Source of the DNA: Dehalococcoidia bacterium UBA1332
GTDB lineage: Bacteria; Chloroflexota; Dehalococcoidia; Lucifugimonadales; Lucifugimonadaceae
NCBI GenBank assembly: GCA_002306745.1
Contig: DBSW01000155.1
Coordinates: forward strand, 1-57,208
Direction: 5' to 3'
DNA: 57,208 nucleotides
Below are positions 43,636-53,110 of this stretch, piece after piece (positions within the stretch are counted from its first letter, which is position 1; each line of letters begins with the position of its first letter). The translations under genes and the position numbers were made by a program. The notes under the pieces are model-generated. The model ran no database searches, was not told where the DNA came from, and was given only the letters and a program-made list of their open reading frames with translations.

Positions 43636-45063
43636 TTATTCTGGCACGAGCAGGCTCATGAATTCGTCGATAGCGATAGATTCCAATTGTGCCCGATCAC
43701 TAAATAATGAAAGCAACATTTCTACTCGTGCCGGACTGAGTTTTGTTTCTGCGTTAGACCGGAATTTTTCATATAGTAATGGTTTCGCTTCGTCTCTACG
43801 GCGTCTATGACCTATTGGATATTCCACCGTAACTTTTTTGGTCATAGACCCATCAATAAATTTAACTTGCAGAGCGTTAGCGATGGATCGCTTATCAGGA
43901 TCGAGATAGTCTTTACTAAATCGTTTATCGTGAACCACGACCATCTTGTCGCGTAAAAAATCTATTTGCTGGTCAGCCGCCGCATTATCCTCATAATCCT
44001 CGGCAGTGAGGCTTCCCTTTAATAAACCAACCGCCGTCATATATTGAATACAGTGATCGCGATCTGCGGGGTTATTTAATGGACCTGATTTATCGATAAT
44101 TTTTATCGCAGATTCCTGTGTTGTAATAATCACTTCTTGAATTTCATCTAACCGGTCCATAATTTCAGCATGTAACGAGAAAGCTGCTTCTACAGCTGTC
44201 TGAGCATGAAATTCAGCCGGAAAGGAAACCTTAAAAAGTATGTTTTCCATCACATACTTTTCTAGATCACGCTCGAGCGTGATCTGTTCTCCTTTGTACC
44301 AAACATCCTGAAATCCCCAATTCGGAGCTGTTAGAGCAGATGGGTAGCCCATCTCGCCAGCAATAGCGTTCATCCCAAAACGCACCGCTCGTCCTAGTGC
44401 ATCCCCTGCCGCCCACGACTTACGCGAACCAGTGTTTGGAGCGTGCCTATAAGTCCGCAAAGTAGCATCTAGCCAAGCATTTGAAACAGCATTTTCAACC
44501 TCACGTACGGTCCCACCCATCATAGAAGTAACAATCGCCGTCGAAGCAACTTTGACAAGCAGTACGTGATCGATACCCACTCGATTAAATGAATTATTGA
44601 GTGCCAATACGCCCTGAATTTCATAAGCTTTAATTCCGCACTTAATCACATCCAAAACCGTAAATTTTGAGCGCTCTTTAGGTTCCGAATTACGATTCAT
44701 AAAATCTGCTACGGACAAAATAGCACCGTAATTGTCAGATGGATGCCCCCATTCATCCGCAAGCCATGTGTCGTTATAGTCCAACCACCGAATTGCAGCT
44801 CCCATATCGAATGCCGCCTTGACAGGATCAAGTTCAAATCGAGTACCCATAACTCTGGATCCATTAGGAACAACGGTTCCAGCAACTTGGGGTCCAAGCA
44901 GCTTGGTACAGGCAGGATAATCCATTGCCAGAAGTGCGCAACCTATAGAATCCATCAAGGTCAGATTAGCGGTGTCGAGAGCTATATCAGAACTTGGTTT
45001 GTAATTGACTGCGTAGTCGGCGATAACCGATATAACAGTATCGGTAACCGGACCCTTTAACAT
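43636..45063 (-). CDS. prpD: 2-methylcitrate dehydratase (MmgE/PrpD family)
   Basis: 475-aa MmgE/PrpD protein. Early signatures are D-S-I-G-C-A-L-L-A-M-D-Y-P and W-L-D-Y-N-D-T-W-L-A-D-E-W-G-H-P-S-D-N, the latter typical of PrpD. It dehydrates 2-methylcitrate toward 2-methylaconitate. Its ATG shares one base with the prpC stop (TAATG type overlap). It is third in prpB-prpC-prpD. An aconitase for the last hydration is not in the window. Confidence 0.93.
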   Translation of the reverse strand: MLKGPVTDTVISVIADYAVNYKPSSDIALDTANLTLMDSIGCALLAMDYPACTKLLGPQVAGTVVPNGSRVMGTRFELDPVKAAFDMGAAIRWLDYNDTWLADEWGHPSDNYGAILSVADFMNRNSEPKERSKFTVLDVIKCGIKAYEIQGVLALNNSFNRVGIDHVLLVKVASTAIVTSMMGGTVREVENAVSNAWLDATLRTYRHAPNTGSRKSWAAGDALGRAVRFGMNAIAGEMGYPSALTAPNWGFQDVWYKGEQITLERDLEKYVMENILFKVSFPAEFHAQTAVEAAFSLHAEIMDRLDEIQEVIITTQESAIKIIDKSGPLNNPADRDHCIQYMTAVGLLKGSLTAEDYEDNAAADQQIDFLRDKMVVVHDKRFSKDYLDPDKRSIANALQVKFIDGSMTKKVTVEYPIGHRRRRDEAKPLLYEKFRSNAETKLSPARVEMLLSLFSDRAQLESIAIDEFMSLLVPE

Positions 45064-46178
45064 TAGACCCGCTCCTCTAAATGTACATAAGGTCGTAATT
45101 TGGGGCCCGTGTAATCAGAAAGAGGTCTAATAAGCTTGTTGTTTGCCCGTTGCTCGATCACATGAGCAATCCAACCTGAGGTGCGAGCGATCACAAAGAC
45201 TGGGGTAAACATGGCAGTAGGAATACCACACATGTGGTATACAGTTGCAGCATAAAAATCCAAATTAGGATGCATGCTTTTCTCTCGCATCATCACTGTC
45301 TCTATTCTCTCAGAAATATCATAATACTTTGTATCAGCAGCAGAATCAGATAAACGCTTAGCAAGATCTTTTACTATAGGAGATCGTGGATCACCGTTCT
45401 TGTAAACACGGTGCCCAAATCCCATAATCAGGCGTCTAGCTTCGAGCATATGCAAAATAGATTTTTCGGCGTCGTGTGCGGAGTCAAATGAAGAAATCAG
45501 CTGCATAGCAGCCTCGTTAGCCCCACCGTGTAGGTTGCCTCTAAGAGCGCCAATAGCCCCAGCAACAGCAGAGTAAGAATCCGATAAAGTCGAAGTAACA
45601 ACCCTGGCTGTAAAAGTTGATGCGTTAAACTCATGTTCAGCATATAAGATTAGAGTTTTATCAAGTGCAGCCTGTTTCAGTGAATCGGATGGTTTCCCCG
45701 ACATCAAGCTCAAAAAGTGACCTGAAACTGTTTCTTCATCTGACTCAGTATCAATTTTCTCGTTTCTCGCGTGATATCTATACCAATACGCTAACATCGA
45801 TCCAAAGCACGCTGTGAGACGATCACCAACTGTTGCCGCAGTCCTACCATTTTTACCTTCCACTTCGATCGTTCCTAAGAGAGATGCCCCTGTTCTCAGA
45901 ACATCCATCGGATGAGTGCTGCTTGGAAGCATCTCTAAAAGTTTTTTTATCTGTTCAGGTAAATGCCTAAGTCCCATCAGTTTCTTTCTATAAGAAACAA
46001 GAAGCGCCTTAGATGGCAACTCACCGTATATCAGAAGGTAGGCAACTTCTTCAAATGTGGATTTCGCAGCTAAATCCTTTATCGAATAACCACGGTAAGT
46101 AAGACCTATATCCTCATGTCCAACGGTAGATATTCCTGAAGAGCCCGCAGTGATCCCGTTTAGCCCAGAAGAAGTCAT
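45063..46178 (-). CDS. prpC: 2-methylcitrate synthase / citrate synthase
   Basis: 371-aa citrate synthase-family enzyme. The catalytic histidines are in L-H-G-G-A-N-E-A-A and G-F-G-H-R-V-Y-K, and the catalytic Asp is in the P-N-L-D-F-Y segment. It condenses propionyl-CoA with oxaloacetate. It starts about 41 bases after prpB and overlaps prpD by one base. The operon supports methylcitrate synthase; citrate synthase activity cannot be excluded. Confidence 0.93.
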   Translation of the reverse strand: MTSSGLNGITAGSSGISTVGHEDIGLTYRGYSIKDLAAKSTFEEVAYLLIYGELPSKALLVSYRKKLMGLRHLPEQIKKLLEMLPSSTHPMDVLRTGASLLGTIEVEGKNGRTAATVGDRLTACFGSMLAYWYRYHARNEKIDTESDEETVSGHFLSLMSGKPSDSLKQAALDKTLILYAEHEFNASTFTARVVTSTLSDSYSAVAGAIGALRGNLHGGANEAAMQLISSFDSAHDAEKSILHMLEARRLIMGFGHRVYKNGDPRSPIVKDLAKRLSDSAADTKYYDISERIETVMMREKSMHPNLDFYAATVYHMCGIPTAMFTPVFVIARTSGWIAHVIEQRANNKLIRPLSDYTGPKLRPYVHLEERV

Positions 46179-46219
46179 TTAAATGGTCCTTTTAAAGAGT
46201 GGAGCCTACCACTCTGTCT

Positions 46220-47104
46220 CTAGTCTTGTGAATCTAATTTGAATAACTCATTTAATTTATTCTCATACTTGTGATAGTCGAGAAATTCGTAGAGTTCAGA
46301 GCGGGTCTGTAGATCATCAATAATTCTCTTCTGAGATCCATCAGACCTAATAACTTTCAATGCTCTCTCAGCAGCTCTGTTCGCCGCACGGAACAAAGTA
46401 AGCGGGTACAGCGCGATATCCACACCAGCGTCACGCAGTTCGTTAACGGTAAAATTTGGAGTCTCTCCAAACTCCGTAAGATTCGCCAGAATAGGTACAT
46501 CAAGTGCATCATGGAATCGTCTGAAGTCTTCGATCGTTTTCACGGCTTCCGCAAAAATCATGTCCGCCCCAGCTTCTACATAGGCATATGACCGATTGAT
46601 TGCTGAATCTACTCCTTCGTTGGCAATAGAATCAGTCCTTGCCATTACAACGAAGTCATCATATTCCTTTGCATCGGATGCAGCTTTAATTCGATCGCAC
46701 ATTTCAGCCTTGGAAACAATTTGTTTGCCGGGTCTATGACCGCATCGTTTTGCTTGAACTTGATCCTCGATGTGGACACCAGCGGCCCCAGAACGAGCCA
46801 TTTCTTTAATTGTCCTAGCAATCATGAAAGCTCCACCCCAGCCTGTATCAACATCTACTAGCAGTGGGAGATCGGAAACAGAAGTAATACGTCGGACATC
46901 TTCGAGCACATTATCAAGTGTAGTCATACCCAGATCGGGTAGTCCATATGAAGAAGTTGCGACGCCAGACCCCGATAAGTACAGTGCCCTAAAGTCAGCG
47001 TCTTTAGCCATAATTGCGTGGTATGGATTTGTAACACCTATGACCTGCAAAGGTGATTCTTCACGAAGCGCGATACGGAATAATGTTCCGGTAAGTATTT
47101 CCAT
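46220..47104 (-). CDS. prpB: 2-methylisocitrate lyase
   Basis: 294-aa ICL/PEP-mutase family barrel. The catalytic loop is A-K-R-C-G-H (Cys121), with D-V-D-T-G-W-G and H-I-E-D-Q as metal-binding elements. It splits 2-methylisocitrate into pyruvate and succinate. It is the first gene of the prp operon; the promoter would be in 47105-47157 or further upstream. Confidence 0.95.
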   Translation of the reverse strand: MEILTGTLFRIALREESPLQVIGVTNPYHAIMAKDADFRALYLSGSGVATSSYGLPDLGMTTLDNVLEDVRRITSVSDLPLLVDVDTGWGGAFMIARTIKEMARSGAAGVHIEDQVQAKRCGHRPGKQIVSKAEMCDRIKAASDAKEYDDFVVMARTDSIANEGVDSAINRSYAYVEAGADMIFAEAVKTIEDFRRFHDALDVPILANLTEFGETPNFTVNELRDAGVDIALYPLTLFRAANRAAERALKVIRSDGSQKRIIDDLQTRSELYEFLDYHKYENKLNELFKLDSQD

Positions 47105-47157
47105 AATCGCAAGATTATATGTCCGAGTGCATTATTACGAGGAAACGATGCATAGTT

Positions 47158-48000
47158 CTAACCCCAAAAAGCGTCAAAAAATACTAACGGAGAAACCGTC
47201 AGTAGAACAACTCCAACAACAAGTCTCAATTTCCTAGAGTCGACATCGCCTCCGAATCTTGATCCAGCAAACATGCCTATAGCAGCCGGGATACCTACGA
47301 CTGCAACTAATAACCAATCTACGCGTCCGCGTAATAAGTGGCCAGTAAATCCTGAGGTACCTACCAATATAGTCAATGCAAGGTTCGTACCTGCAGCTAA
47401 AGATGGTTTCATTTTCAGAAGGTGTATCAGGGCTGGCATACGAAGAACTCCCAATGCAAGACCAACCGCACCTCCTATCAAGCCAATCGCAAATCCAACT
47501 ATGCTCTCGCGACCAACACTTTTTGGAGTCAACTCGCCTCGCCCTGCGCCTGAATCTTTCTCGGTATCGGCGCTATTATGATCTCGTAGCTCGGTAAATG
47601 AACGTCCTATCAACATCAACGCCGACCACAGCAATAACACCGCTACAACGGTCAACAGGATGGTGCGAGAAACAAGATCGGCGTACAGTCCGCCAATAAA
47701 CGAACCCCCTATCGCAGGCACTCCAATAACAAGTACAACGCGATAAACAATTCGGTTCTGTAATATCGCGGGCCAAGAGCCGGCAAAAGATCCAATCAAA
47801 CTCACGAACAGGTTAGTACTAGCCGCAATTAATGGATCCAATCCAACTGCCGTCATTATCGGCAAGCGAACTACCCCTAGAGCTATCCCAACCATCCCGC
47901 CAATAACCCCAACAATCAGGGACATCACCGCTAATCCAATCAGTTCAATTCCTGATAAAACCGTGCCCGTTGACGCTATAACGGGAAGAGAGTCAACCAT
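47158..48000 (-). CDS. TauE/SafE (TSUP) family exporter
   Basis: 280-aa membrane protein with about 8 hydrophobic segments arranged as two repeats. Each has the TSUP motif (G-I-A-L-G-V-V-R-L-P...T-N-L-F-V-S and G-L-A-L-G-V-L-R-M-P...G-T-N-L-A-L-T). Members export sulfite, sulfoacetate or other organic anions. It is 53 bases upstream of prpB on the same strand, so it may be in the same transcript. The cargo is unknown. Confidence 0.87.
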   Translation of the reverse strand: MVDSLPVIASTGTVLSGIELIGLAVMSLIVGVIGGMVGIALGVVRLPIMTAVGLDPLIAASTNLFVSLIGSFAGSWPAILQNRIVYRVVLVIGVPAIGGSFIGGLYADLVSRTILLTVVAVLLLWSALMLIGRSFTELRDHNSADTEKDSGAGRGELTPKSVGRESIVGFAIGLIGGAVGLALGVLRMPALIHLLKMKPSLAAGTNLALTILVGTSGFTGHLLRGRVDWLLVAVVGIPAAIGMFAGSRFGGDVDSRKLRLVVGVVLLTVSPLVFFDAFWG

Positions 48001-48172
48001 TAGGCAAACAACCTAAACGCCAAATAGATTGACCTATAAATGAACAACTTGCGACATTGGGACAAAATAGTCACAAGGCTATAATCGGACGCCGACAAAG
48101 ATATTTTTTGTAACAAAATCACGTAGATACGATTTTATCTTCGCCCAGAACTGACGCAACTAATAACACATC

Positions 48173-49075
48173 TTATTTACCGACCAGATCCAAACTTTCC
48201 AATAGACTGTCGATCTCTCGGTAATGTTCGTCATCAGGACGTAAAGCCGGATGACGGGCAAAATCTGAGCCTTTAGAGAAGACTCCACGCCTGACCATAA
48301 TGTATTTGTAAATCCAGTTCGCAAACCCCTGGCCCTGAGCAAGTATGCTGATCAAAGGTGCATATCTTCGAATTTCAGTATTCGCTGCTCCTTCGTCACC
48401 GTTATGAAAAGCATTCCAAACCCTCACAAACATATCGGGCAAGGTCGATCCAGGCATAGTACCCACAGATCCTCGTTTGAATTCCTCGACCGCAAAAGCC
48501 CCACCTGCTCCTCCAAACAACACCAGTCCTGTTCCTTCTGAAAGTTCTTGTGTTTCTCTCATTCGCGGAACGGTTGGGGGAGTTTCAACTTTTATGTAAC
48601 AAAGATTCTCGTGTCGCTTTGCACACGCAACCGCCATCGCTGGCGGAACCTGAGCCGTTCCTTGGTCCTGTAAAAAAATAGGTATAGAAACCGATTCAGC
48701 AATGCGACCAAAATAATCGACGTTCTCAGACCCCGGCATCGGTATAAATGATGTCGGGCGGATCATCAAAGCATCAGCTCCTAAATCTTCCGCTCTTTTT
48801 GAAAGATCAACCGCGTTATCGGTACCTTCAGCACCGGTGTTCATTACTACTTTTACTCGACCATTATTAACATCGACGACAGTTTTTAATATTTGATCTC
48901 GCTCTGCCTCGTTAAATTTATAAATCTCGGTAGCAACCGCAATACCCAGACCATGTACGCCTTTGGAAATCATCCATTCAACTTGATTTTCAAGGTCGGA
49001 AATAACCAAACGTCCTTTTTGATCAATCGGGGCGGAAAGAATAGGGTAGACACCTTTCATCGAACGATCTGGCAT
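48173..49075 (-). CDS. DapA/NAL-family aldolase or lyase
   Basis: 300-aa TIM-barrel protein of the dihydrodipicolinate synthase/N-acetylneuraminate lyase superfamily. The start is at M-P-D-R-S (49075), after a GGAGAAA; the in-frame upstream Met has no family match. The Schiff-base lysine is in L-C-Y-I-K-V-E (Lys162). The region that normally holds the catalytic Tyr (Y-Y in DapA) reads R-P-T-S-F-I-P-M-P, so the proton relay differs and it is probably not DapA itself. Likely substrates are 2-keto sugar acids or a related carboxylate. Confidence 0.82.
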   Translation of the reverse strand: MPDRSMKGVYPILSAPIDQKGRLVISDLENQVEWMISKGVHGLGIAVATEIYKFNEAERDQILKTVVDVNNGRVKVVMNTGAEGTDNAVDLSKRAEDLGADALMIRPTSFIPMPGSENVDYFGRIAESVSIPIFLQDQGTAQVPPAMAVACAKRHENLCYIKVETPPTVPRMRETQELSEGTGLVLFGGAGGAFAVEEFKRGSVGTMPGSTLPDMFVRVWNAFHNGDEGAANTEIRRYAPLISILAQGQGFANWIYKYIMVRRGVFSKGSDFARHPALRPDDEHYREIDSLLESLDLVGK

Positions 49076-49224
49076 ATCCAAATTTCTCCGTAATAACAAA
49101 CTAATTGGTATAGTTACACAAATAACTTTCACAATTGAGCGATGTTCGCGCCGTTCAATCTTGCATGCAACAGTAAGTCAATCACACATACAAATAGAAT
49201 GACGTATTTTTATACAACGATAAA

Positions 49225-50421
49225 TTAAAGAAGATTCTTTACGATAGCCATAAGGACACCAGCCACGGTCGCGGTACCGATAACCCCAGCCACGTTTGGT
49301 CCCATCGCATGCATTAACAAAAAATTATTTGGGTCTTCTTTCTGTCCCATGTCCTGAACGACACGAGCAGCCATTGGAACTGCGGAAACTCCTGCAGCAC
49401 CGATCATTGGGTTGACTTTTTCACCGCTGACTAAGTTCATCAATTTCGCCAAAAGAATTCCAGCGACAGTTGCAGTCATAAAAGCGAACAAACCAAGGAA
49501 GAAGATACCAATTGTCTCAGGTTGTAAAAACACTTCCGCTGGCATAGTCGAACCGACAGCAAGTCCAAGCAGGATAATCACTGCGTTCATAAGAGCGTTT
49601 TCAGAAACATCGGCTAAGCGAGGAACAACTCCAGAAACCTTAATCAAATTTCCAAGCATGAGCATACCAATAAGCGGCGACGCTGAGGGAACCAAGACAC
49701 TTATTATGATCGTAGTGAGCACAGGAAATAAAACTTGGGTTCGCTTAGAAACTGGTTTAGCCGAATACTCCATACGAATCAGGCGTTCCTTTTGAGTAGT
49801 AAGAAGCTTAATTATTGGAGGCTGAATAATTGGTACTAGTGCCATGTAAGAATACGCAGCAACAGCTGTTGCTCCGACGATATCTCTGACTTCTACGTGC
49901 GGAAGTGATTCACCCAGCTCTCTCATTCGAGTAGCTATGAAAATTGTTGTAGGTCCATCAGCTCCTCCGATAATTCCAATAGATGATGCTTCCAACAAGC
50001 CAAATTCGAAGAAATCTGTCATACCCAGCAGCAAAGCACCTAATAATGCAACAAACACACCTGCCTGGGCACCAGCCCCGAGAAGCAAAGTCTTTGGATT
50101 GGACAACATTGGCGTGAAATCAGTAGCTGCCCCAACTCCCAAAAAGATTAGCAATGGAAATATATCGGTTTCCATTCCTACGGTCTGAAAAGTTTTCAAC
50201 AGCCCAGCTGGTTCCCCATGACCGCCTTCACGAATAAGTTCTCCTAGAGGAAGATTTGCAAATAGAATTCCCATAGAGATCGGGACAAGAAGCAGCGGTT
50301 CCTTCTTTTTGGCTACTCCGACGTAAAGTAAAGCCCCGGCGATAACCCACATGATTATCATTCGCGGCTCTTCCCCTAGCGCCACAAAACCTTCCCATAG
50401 CGAACCTAACTCAGTCGACAT
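49225..50421 (-). CDS. oadB: Na+-translocating decarboxylase beta subunit (OadB family)
   Basis: 398-aa polytopic membrane protein. OadB signatures are G-V-G-A-A-T-D-F-T-P-M-L, GGADGPTTIFIATRM (Na+-pathway motif) and V-P-M-A-A-R-V-V-Q-D-M-G-Q, with N-F-L-L-M-H-A-M-G-P-N near the end. It decarboxylates carboxybiotin on the carrier protein and exports Na+. It starts 5 bases after the biotin carrier gene. OadB, MmdB and GcdB cannot be distinguished by eye, so the physiological substrate is open. Confidence 0.93.
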   Translation of the reverse strand: MSTELGSLWEGFVALGEEPRMIIMWVIAGALLYVGVAKKKEPLLLVPISMGILFANLPLGELIREGGHGEPAGLLKTFQTVGMETDIFPLLIFLGVGAATDFTPMLSNPKTLLLGAGAQAGVFVALLGALLLGMTDFFEFGLLEASSIGIIGGADGPTTIFIATRMRELGESLPHVEVRDIVGATAVAAYSYMALVPIIQPPIIKLLTTQKERLIRMEYSAKPVSKRTQVLFPVLTTIIISVLVPSASPLIGMLMLGNLIKVSGVVPRLADVSENALMNAVIILLGLAVGSTMPAEVFLQPETIGIFFLGLFAFMTATVAGILLAKLMNLVSGEKVNPMIGAAGVSAVPMAARVVQDMGQKEDPNNFLLMHAMGPNVAGVIGTATVAGVLMAIVKNLL

Positions 50422-50426
50422 AGACC

Positions 50427-50876
50427 TCAGTCCTGCGTTATCTCGGCCAGTGATTGACCGTGCTGGACTGCATCGCCGGCTGCCACAAGAACCGAAGAAA
50501 CAGTACCATCAACTGGTGCTGCGATAGTGTTTTCCATCTTCATCGACTCAAGCACAACTATTGACTGTCCTTTAGTGACCGCATCACCGACCGAAACTCC
50601 AACGTTCAATATTTTGCCCGGCATTGGAGCCCTAACGACACCATCACTTCCAGCCGTAGGAACGGATGGACGAGAAACCGGTTCTGGTGTCTTCGAAACC
50701 CGTTGTGCGGAGGGTGAAGGTTCTACTGCAGGTCGAGATGAAACAATATGTTCGGGTAGCTCCACCTGGTAAAGGGTTCCATCAACTGAAACTTCTACGG
50801 GTGAAGAAGATAAATCCCCGATTTCAATATCATAATTCTGACCGGCAATTTTGATCTTATATTTTTTAGTAGACAC
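50427..50876 (-). CDS. Biotin carboxyl carrier protein of the Na+ pump
   Basis: 149-aa protein. The N-terminal beta segment is V-E-V-S-V-D-G-T-L-Y-Q-V-E-L; a Pro/Ser-rich linker covers about 48-80 and the biotinyl domain about 80-148, with the biotin lysine at 113 in L-E-S-M-K-M-E-N. It resembles the C-terminal part of OadA (or MmdC/GcdC) but lacks any carboxyltransferase domain. The start is GTG, overlapping the oadG stop by one base. It shuttles carboxyl from an unseen carboxyltransferase to OadB. Confidence 0.93.
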   Translation of the reverse strand: MSTKKYKIKIAGQNYDIEIGDLSSSPVEVSVDGTLYQVELPEHIVSSRPAVEPSPSAQRVSKTPEPVSRPSVPTAGSDGVVRAPMPGKILNVGVSVGDAVTKGQSIVVLESMKMENTIAAPVDGTVSSVLVAAGDAVQHGQSLAEITQD

Positions 50877-51244
50877 TATCTACCAGCCTCCCTAACACCT
50901 AACGGGACTGAACTAAGTTCTCGCATCCTACCAGCCTGTAACCAAGAACCCGTACTCTCGCTCCTGGAAAGCGTAGCCTTATTGATTGCCCTAGGCTGAG
51001 AAAGAGCAAAAGCGAGGGCTACGGCAGCAACCTGTTGTTTCGTAATTCCACGATCATGACTGCTCTTCAAAAGTACAGTTGTGTCCTCTGAAAATGAATC
51101 AGCAGTTATGGTGGAAGCTGGTTCTCGGTCTAGCATTCCAATTGCTTTAATCGCTATGGCAAGAAGAGCCAGTACGACAAAAACCACACCCATGCCGACA
51201 AGGCTGACAGTTAAACCGTCATATAGCAGGTCCTGGTCAAACGT
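50876..51244 (-). CDS. oadG: Na+-translocating decarboxylase gamma subunit (OadG), probable ACG start
   Basis: Small membrane protein, 122 aa if translation begins at ACG (51242-51244). A perfect AAGGAG lies 7 bases upstream and the residues F-D-Q-D-L-L-Y-D-G-L-T-V-S-L-V-G-M-G-V-V-F match the OadG N-terminus. The first ATG (51193) would cut through the conserved G-M-G-V-V-F helix start. In frame, a TGA lies just before the Shine-Dalgarno site and no ATG, GTG or TTG occurs between; CTG at 51227-51229 is a weaker option. One transmembrane helix is followed by a hydrophilic tail ending in E-A-G-R. OadG anchors and assembles the complex. Confidence 0.75.
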   Translation of the reverse strand, partial: TFDQDLLYDGLTVSLVGMGVVFVVLALLAIAIKAIGMLDREPASTITADSFSEDTTVLLKSSHDRGITKQQVAAVALAFALSQPRAINKATLSRSESTGSWLQAGRMRELSSVPLGVREAGR

Positions 51245-51341
51245 GGTATTACTCCTTCAACTAACAACGCTGATTGCACAGCCGAACTAATGAACTGAAT
51301 CTATCGTCATATATAAGTCGTACGATTCTAACAAAACAACG

Positions 51342-52424
51342 CTAAATAGCGGGGTGTATTTCTTCGACAGAAACCGGATAAACAGCCCCATCAATCGACA
51401 CAAGCTCGGCACCATCATTTTCGCTAACACCGATATTGGTCTGGGAACCATTTACAAAAAACGCCGTATCCTCAACAACGTCAACTATTGGCGTTCCTGC
51501 AAGCAGCTTCATTTTCTGATTAAGTGCGTCCTGAGCTTCTTCAACAGAAATTGACACAAATGACAATTCCATCCCGGGTTTAACCTGTCCAAGTATTGGT
51601 AAATCAACGCTGGCGACGGTCGCTATTTTTGCGTAACCACCTGTCGTCTGACGGTCTGCAAGTAAAACGATAGGCATACCGTCTCCTGGAATCTGTACTG
51701 ATCCATTAACCACAGCATCGGAAATAATGTCGTACACTCCAGACTTGCTTTCAATTACCGGACCATCGAGTCGTAGCCCCTGCCTATTTGACTGTTCAGT
51801 GATCGTGTATTCCGACTCGAGAAAAGTATGTATTCCGATATCCGAAAACAAATTGTCCTGAGGGCCCAAAACTACGCGTATAGCAAGTGAAGTCAGGTTT
51901 AGATCTGTAGTAAAATTCTGGGACAATCCAGAACGGGCAAACTTATCAGACTCACCTAAATTAAGAACATCGCCACTTTCGAGTTTTCTGCCCATTACGC
52001 CACCGATCTGCGAAGCAACATGCGTTGATCTTGACCCGAGAGTTTTCGGCACATCTATTCCACCAGCGATAGAAATGTAGGATCTTAACCCGTCGGTCGC
52101 CATTCCCAATTCCAGTAATGATCCAGTATGTGCAACATAAGAAACATTAGTACCTAGCAATACACCGTCTAGGGTGGCATATGTATTAGCACCGGTCAGC
52201 GCAAAAATGGTCTGCTTATTGAACTCTAGAGATAATCCTCCAATCATCACTTCTAGTCCAGCACGGTCCGACGAATTGCCAACAAGCCGATTACCTAAAA
52301 GCATAGAGTCAATGTCCACAGCCCCTGAAACTGAAACCCCCAAACTTTGAAAACCCGCCCTCCCCTGATCTTGAATCAAAGTCAAAGGACCCGGATCAAC
52401 AATTCGAATTGATCCGTTATTCAT
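51342..52424 (-). CDS. pxpC: 5-oxoprolinase subunit C (PxpC/KipA, carboxyltransferase-like)
   Basis: 360-aa KipA-family protein. It begins I-R-I-V-D-P-G-P-L-T-L-I-Q-D-Q-G-R-A-G-F and continues GVSVSGAVDIDSMLLGN and L-E-V-M-I-G-G-L-S-L-E, all standard. With PxpA and PxpB it hydrolyses 5-oxoproline to glutamate using ATP. KipA and KipI are also homologous to the carboxyltransferase domain of urea carboxylase. The last 25 residues (S-I-D-G-A-V-Y-P-V-S-V-E-E) resemble the N-terminal strand of the biotin carrier protein encoded downstream. The start overlaps pxpB by 8 bp. Confidence 0.92.
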   Translation of the reverse strand: MNNGSIRIVDPGPLTLIQDQGRAGFQSLGVSVSGAVDIDSMLLGNRLVGNSSDRAGLEVMIGGLSLEFNKQTIFALTGANTYATLDGVLLGTNVSYVAHTGSLLELGMATDGLRSYISIAGGIDVPKTLGSRSTHVASQIGGVMGRKLESGDVLNLGESDKFARSGLSQNFTTDLNLTSLAIRVVLGPQDNLFSDIGIHTFLESEYTITEQSNRQGLRLDGPVIESKSGVYDIISDAVVNGSVQIPGDGMPIVLLADRQTTGGYAKIATVASVDLPILGQVKPGMELSFVSISVEEAQDALNQKMKLLAGTPIVDVVEDTAFFVNGSQTNIGVSENDGAELVSIDGAVYPVSVEEIHPAI

Positions 52425-53109
52425 GAGATGTCACTGGCACAAACCGTACACGAGATCCCGGTGTGATCTTTGACGGAGTGTGGCTACTAATATCGAATAA
52501 CTTGGTTACTGTACGACCAATAATCTGCCAACCGCCAGGACTTTCGTTGGGGTATACGCCTGTTTGCGATTCAGCTATTCCGACCGAACCTGCTGGAATT
52601 AGGATACGCGGAGTTTTGAGCCTTGGAGTAGCAATGCGGCTGTCAAGTCCTCCGAGATAAGGAAACCCTGGAGCAAATCCTATCATGTACACCCGATAGT
52701 CAACTGAACTGTGTATATCGACGACCTGTTCAATTGTCAGGCCAGCATGGTCAGCTACGTTTTGAATATCGGGACCTGCTTCACCCCCATAAACCACTGG
52801 CAACTCGATAACGACTGGGTTAAACACAATTTTTTCACCAACAACTTGATTTTCCAAAATGACGGTCAGCTGTTCAAACAGTACTCGAAAACTAGTAACT
52901 AATGGATCATAGTTCACTAAAAGAGATCGGTAAGTGGGTATAAATTCGCTAACACCTCGAAGGTTAGCACGCTTTATTTGTTCAACTAATGCATAAACAG
53001 AATCGTTGATCGCAACATCAATCTCAGCACCTAACTCTATTAGGATCGCAGAGTCACCCGCCGGGACTAGACGCGGAAAGACTTGCAGTTTGCTATCAGT
53101 CGCGTCCAA
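52417..53109 (-). CDS. pxpB: 5-oxoprolinase subunit B (PxpB/KipI)
   Basis: 230-aa KipI-family protein: P-A-G-D-S-A-I-L-I-E-L-G-near the start, and Y-M-I-G-F-A-P-G-F-P-Y-L-G-G-L-D followed by I-P-A-G-S-V-G-I-A and N-E-S-P-G-G-W-Q-I-I-G-R-T, the family core. It pairs with PxpC. It begins 1 base after pxpA and overlaps pxpC by 8 bp. Confidence 0.94.
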   Translation of the reverse strand: MDATDSKLQVFPRLVPAGDSAILIELGAEIDVAINDSVYALVEQIKRANLRGVSEFIPTYRSLLVNYDPLVTSFRVLFEQLTVILENQVVGEKIVFNPVVIELPVVYGGEAGPDIQNVADHAGLTIEQVVDIHSSVDYRVYMIGFAPGFPYLGGLDSRIATPRLKTPRILIPAGSVGIAESQTGVYPNESPGGWQIIGRTVTKLFDISSHTPSKITPGSRVRFVPVTSHE

Positions 53110-53110
53110 C

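Noticed and set aside
49225..51244. Naming the pump oxaloacetate decarboxylase with certainty
   Set aside because: Beta and gamma subunits of oxaloacetate, methylmalonyl-CoA and glutaconyl-CoA decarboxylases are alike, and the substrate-specifying alpha subunit is missing.
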